DNA from: Microvirga sp. Mcv34
GTDB lineage: Bacteria; Pseudomonadota; Alphaproteobacteria; Rhizobiales; Beijerinckiaceae
NCBI RefSeq assembly: GCF_024519725.1
Contig: NZ_JALJRK010000009.1
Coordinates: 57,433 to 121,432, forward strand
Length of the DNA: 64,000 nucleotides
Direction of reading: 5' to 3'
Positions within the stretch are counted from its first letter, which is position 1. Each line of letters begins with the position of its first letter. The position numbers and the translations under genes were made by a program. Positions 62,149-64,000 of this stretch are shown here, one piece after another. The notes below the pieces were generated by a model. It searched no databases and was not told the origin of the DNA. It saw only the letters and a list, made by a program, of their open reading frames with translations.

Positions 62149-63036
62149 ATGCAATTCGATCTGACGGACCTGAGCCTCTTCCGCCACGTGGTCGAGGCCG
62201 GCAGCATCACCCACGGGGCCGAGCGGGCCCATCTGGCGCTGGCGGCGGCGAGCACCCGCATCCGCAACATGGAAAAATCCCTCGGTGCCCCCCTGCTCCT
62301 GCGGACCCGCGCGGGGGTGACCCCGACGCCCGCCGGCCGGACCCTGCTCCAGCACGCCCGCGCCCTCCTCGCCCAAGCCGAGCGCCTGCGCGAGGATCTG
62401 GGCACCTATACGGGCGGGCTGTCGGGCCAGATCCGGATCCTCTCGAACACCAACGCCCTCACGGAGTTCCTCCCCGAGGCCCTGGGTGCCTTCCTGGCCG
62501 AGCATCCGCACGTCTCCATCGACCTGGAGGAGCGGCTCAGCGACGAGATTGTGGGCCTGATCGCCGAAGGGGTCGGGGATCTCGGCATCGTGGCCGGCAC
62601 GGTCGATACGGGCCGGCTGGAGACCTACCCGTTCCGCAGCGACCGCTTCGTGCTCGTGGTGCCGAAGGGCCATCCTCTGGCGACCCGGGTCGAAATCCCG
62701 TTCGCCGAGGTGCTGGAGCACGATTTCGTCGGCCTCGACCGGGCGAGCGCCCTCCAGCGCTTCCTCGCCGGCAAGGCGACGCGGATCGGCAAGCCCATTC
62801 GGCTCAGGGTGCAGCTGCGCAGCTTCGACGCGGTCTGCCGCATGGTGGAGGCTGGGGTGGGCCTGGGCATCGTGCCCGAAACCACCGCCCGCCGCGCCGC
62901 CCGCAGCACGGCTATCGTGCCGGTCGAGCTGGAGGATGCCTGGGCCGCCCGGGACCTCACCCTCTGCATCCGGTCCCTCAAGGACCTGCCGCCTTCCGCG
63001 CGACAATTAGTGGAGCATCTGCGCCAGAAGGCCTGA
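62149..63036 (+). CDS. LysR family transcriptional regulator
   Basis: A 295-residue LTTR. The N-terminal winged HTH is FDLTDLSLFRHVVEAGSITH with AERAHLALAAASTRIRNMEK (residues 3-50). The C-terminal periplasmic-binding-like effector domain (about 90-290) includes GQIRILSNTNALTEFLPEAL and VEAGVGLGIVPETTAR. Effector unknown. It is divergent from sdhC over 200 bases, so it might regulate succinate dehydrogenase or only itself. A hairpin covers its ribosome binding site. Confidence 0.9.
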   Translation: MQFDLTDLSLFRHVVEAGSITHGAERAHLALAAASTRIRNMEKSLGAPLLLRTRAGVTPTPAGRTLLQHARALLAQAERLREDLGTYTGGLSGQIRILSNTNALTEFLPEALGAFLAEHPHVSIDLEERLSDEIVGLIAEGVGDLGIVAGTVDTGRLETYPFRSDRFVLVVPKGHPLATRVEIPFAEVLEHDFVGLDRASALQRFLAGKATRIGKPIRLRVQLRSFDAVCRMVEAGVGLGIVPETTARRAARSTAIVPVELEDAWAARDLTLCIRSLKDLPPSARQLVEHLRQKA

Positions 63037-63172
63037 CGGGCCACCCCATCCCGAAGGGTCCCGTTTCGCCCTCGAAAAGCGCCGTGAGGAGGGAATGATT
63101 CTCCTGTCAGGATTGTCTCTGAAACCGTCCGTCTCGAACAAGGGCGGTCCTCAATCCATCACGGAGGAAACA

Positions 63173-63847
63173 ATGCGCGTTGTGAATGGTGGCAGGCTTT
63201 TGGCCGCAATCGGGTGGCTCGCCCTCTTACCTGCGGGTTCCGCTCTGGCGCAGAGCGCCCAGGACACCACGTTCTTCGTCACCAGCGTCGGCTCCGGCAA
63301 GGGCGCGGATCTCGGCGGGCTCGAGGGGGCGGACCGGCATTGCCAATCCCTGGCCGAAGCGGCCGGCATTCGCGGGAAGATCTGGCGGGCGTATCTCTCA
63401 ACTCAAAGCGCGGGCGGCGGCACGGCCGTCAATGCGAAGGACCGCATCGGGCGCGGTCCGTGGCAGAACGCCAAGGGTGTCGTGATCGCCAAGGATGTGG
63501 CGAACCTGCACGGGCCCGGCAACAATCTCACCAAGCAGACGGCCCTGACCGAGAAGGGCGAGCCGGTGAAGGGCCGCGGCGACCAGCCGAACGAGCACGA
63601 CATGCTGACCGGGACGCAGCCCGACGGCACGGCCTTCGCCGGCAATCAGGACATGACCTGCGGCAACTGGACGAAAAGCGGCGCCGACGGCGCCGCCATG
63701 CTCGGGCACCACGACCGCGCAGGCCTTGACGAGTCGCCGCCGGCCAAGTCCTGGAACTCGTCCCATGCGTCACCGGGCGGGTGCAGCCAGGACGCCCTGA
63801 AGAGCACCGGCGGCGCGGGGCTCTTTTATTGCTTCGCGGCGAACTGA
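63173..63847 (+). CDS. Secreted lectin-fold (endostatin-like) protein
   Basis: A 224-residue secreted protein. ATG at 63173 has GGAGG 6-10 bases upstream and begins a signal peptide (MRVVNGGRLLAAIGWLALLP, cleavage after ALA near 26). The mature domain (FFVTSVGSGKGADLGGLEGA, then ADRHCQSLAEAAGIRG, KIWRAYLS and, at the end, SWNSSH and LFYCFAAN) resembles collagen NC10/endostatin-like C-type lectin folds, with Cys in RHCQS, MTCGNW, GGCSQD and YCFAAN forming disulfides. Extracellular binding of a carbohydrate or surface ligand is plausible but unproven. It is convergent with purH. Confidence 0.78.
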   Translation: MRVVNGGRLLAAIGWLALLPAGSALAQSAQDTTFFVTSVGSGKGADLGGLEGADRHCQSLAEAAGIRGKIWRAYLSTQSAGGGTAVNAKDRIGRGPWQNAKGVVIAKDVANLHGPGNNLTKQTALTEKGEPVKGRGDQPNEHDMLTGTQPDGTAFAGNQDMTCGNWTKSGADGAAMLGHHDRAGLDESPPAKSWNSSHASPGGCSQDALKSTGGAGLFYCFAAN

Positions 63848-63865
63848 TCTAAGCGCTGGCGCAGT

Positions 63866-63887
63866 GTGCGGGCCCGAGGGTCCGCAC
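63866..63887. terminator. Hairpin between convergent lectin-fold and purH genes
   Basis: GTGCGG...CCGCAC inner-extended stem of about 9 bp (one G-T pair) with a CGAG loop. No T-run follows in either direction, so function as a terminator is uncertain. Confidence 0.35.
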
Positions 63888-63894
63888 GCAGTCG

Positions 63895-64000
63895 TCAGTG
63901 CCGGAAATGCCGGTAGCCGGTGAACACCATCGCGAGACCGGCCTCGTCGGCGGCCTTGATCACCTCGTCGTCGCGCATGGAGCCGCCGGGCTGGATCACC
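63895..64000 (-). CDS. purH: Bifunctional IMP cyclohydrolase / AICAR transformylase PurH, C-terminal fragment
   Basis: Only the last 34 codons are in the window; the gene enters from the right edge. The peptide [20 protein letters not shown] continues to [14 protein letters not shown] and a TGA stop, which is the nearly invariant C-terminus of PurH. The enzyme catalyses the last two steps of IMP synthesis. The call is secure from the terminal GxRHFRH motif. Confidence 0.93.
   Translation of the reverse strand, partial: VIQPGGSMRDDEVIKAADEAGLAMVFTGYRHFRH

Overview
The window is about 64 kb of a GC-rich chromosome from an alphaproteobacterium, almost certainly order Hyphomicrobiales (Rhizobiales). 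The basis is family recognition and gene order: sdhCDAB, mdh-sucCD-sucAB-lpd and atpHAGDC next to priA, cobST beside a J-domain gene and BolA, a Suv3-like helicase followed by an S4-domain gene, and an Omp19-like Inh lipoprotein. Genus cannot be fixed from sequence alone; the Microvirga/Methylobacteriaceae/Bosea range is a guess. No tRNA, rRNA, CRISPR array, transposase or prophage was seen.

Layout. 1-5.5 kb: S4 RNA-binding protein (partial), Suv3-like helicase, DUF3108 protein, rpmB with promoter and terminator, and a YhhQ-type queuosine-precursor transporter. 5.5-9.6 kb: a compact minus-strand operon of circularly permuted ATP-grasp, alpha-E, transglutaminase and Anbu (proteasome-related Ntn hydrolase). 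This is a recognised gene neighbourhood whose biochemical product is unresolved, and it is the best candidate here for an uncharacterised system. 9.7-14.9 kb: J-domain protein, cobS, cobT and a Tat-exported phytase-like protein, with a bolA-like gene divergent. 15-24.4 kb: accessory metabolism (SCP2-type thiolase, LOG phosphoribohydrolase overlapping a Nudix gene, redoxin-like/2OG-Fe(II) oxygenase fusion, two EamA exporters, D-Ala-D-Ala carboxypeptidase, CobW-family GTPase, an unknown secreted protein). 24.4-32.2 kb: NMT1-like ABC importer, TerC/Alx family protein, and the proline catabolism pair putR/putA.

32.2-46 kb: a low-GC DUF2971 gene and a 2'-5' RNA ligase family gene, then the F1-ATPase operon atpHAGDC with a strong terminator, a histidine phosphatase, priA, xerC, tdk and lpdA. 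45-53 kb: the TCA block mdh, sucC, sucD, sucA, sucB, lpdA. 53-57.9 kb: TetR regulator divergent from an Nramp-related transporter, zapE, an Inh lipoprotein and a TerB-like protein. 58-62 kb: sdhCDAB. 62-64 kb: LysR regulator, a lectin-fold secreted protein and the 3' end of purH.

Two themes stand out. First, conserved operons are interrupted by small accessory genes: a membrane ORF between sucC and sucD, a Cys-rich secreted protein between sdhA and sdhB, a TetR/Nramp pair between zapE and mdh, and the DUF2971 gene between putA and the RNA ligase gene. Second, intergenic gaps carry a family of REP-like 23-base hairpins, often in pairs, whose stem arms change in a compensatory way between copies.
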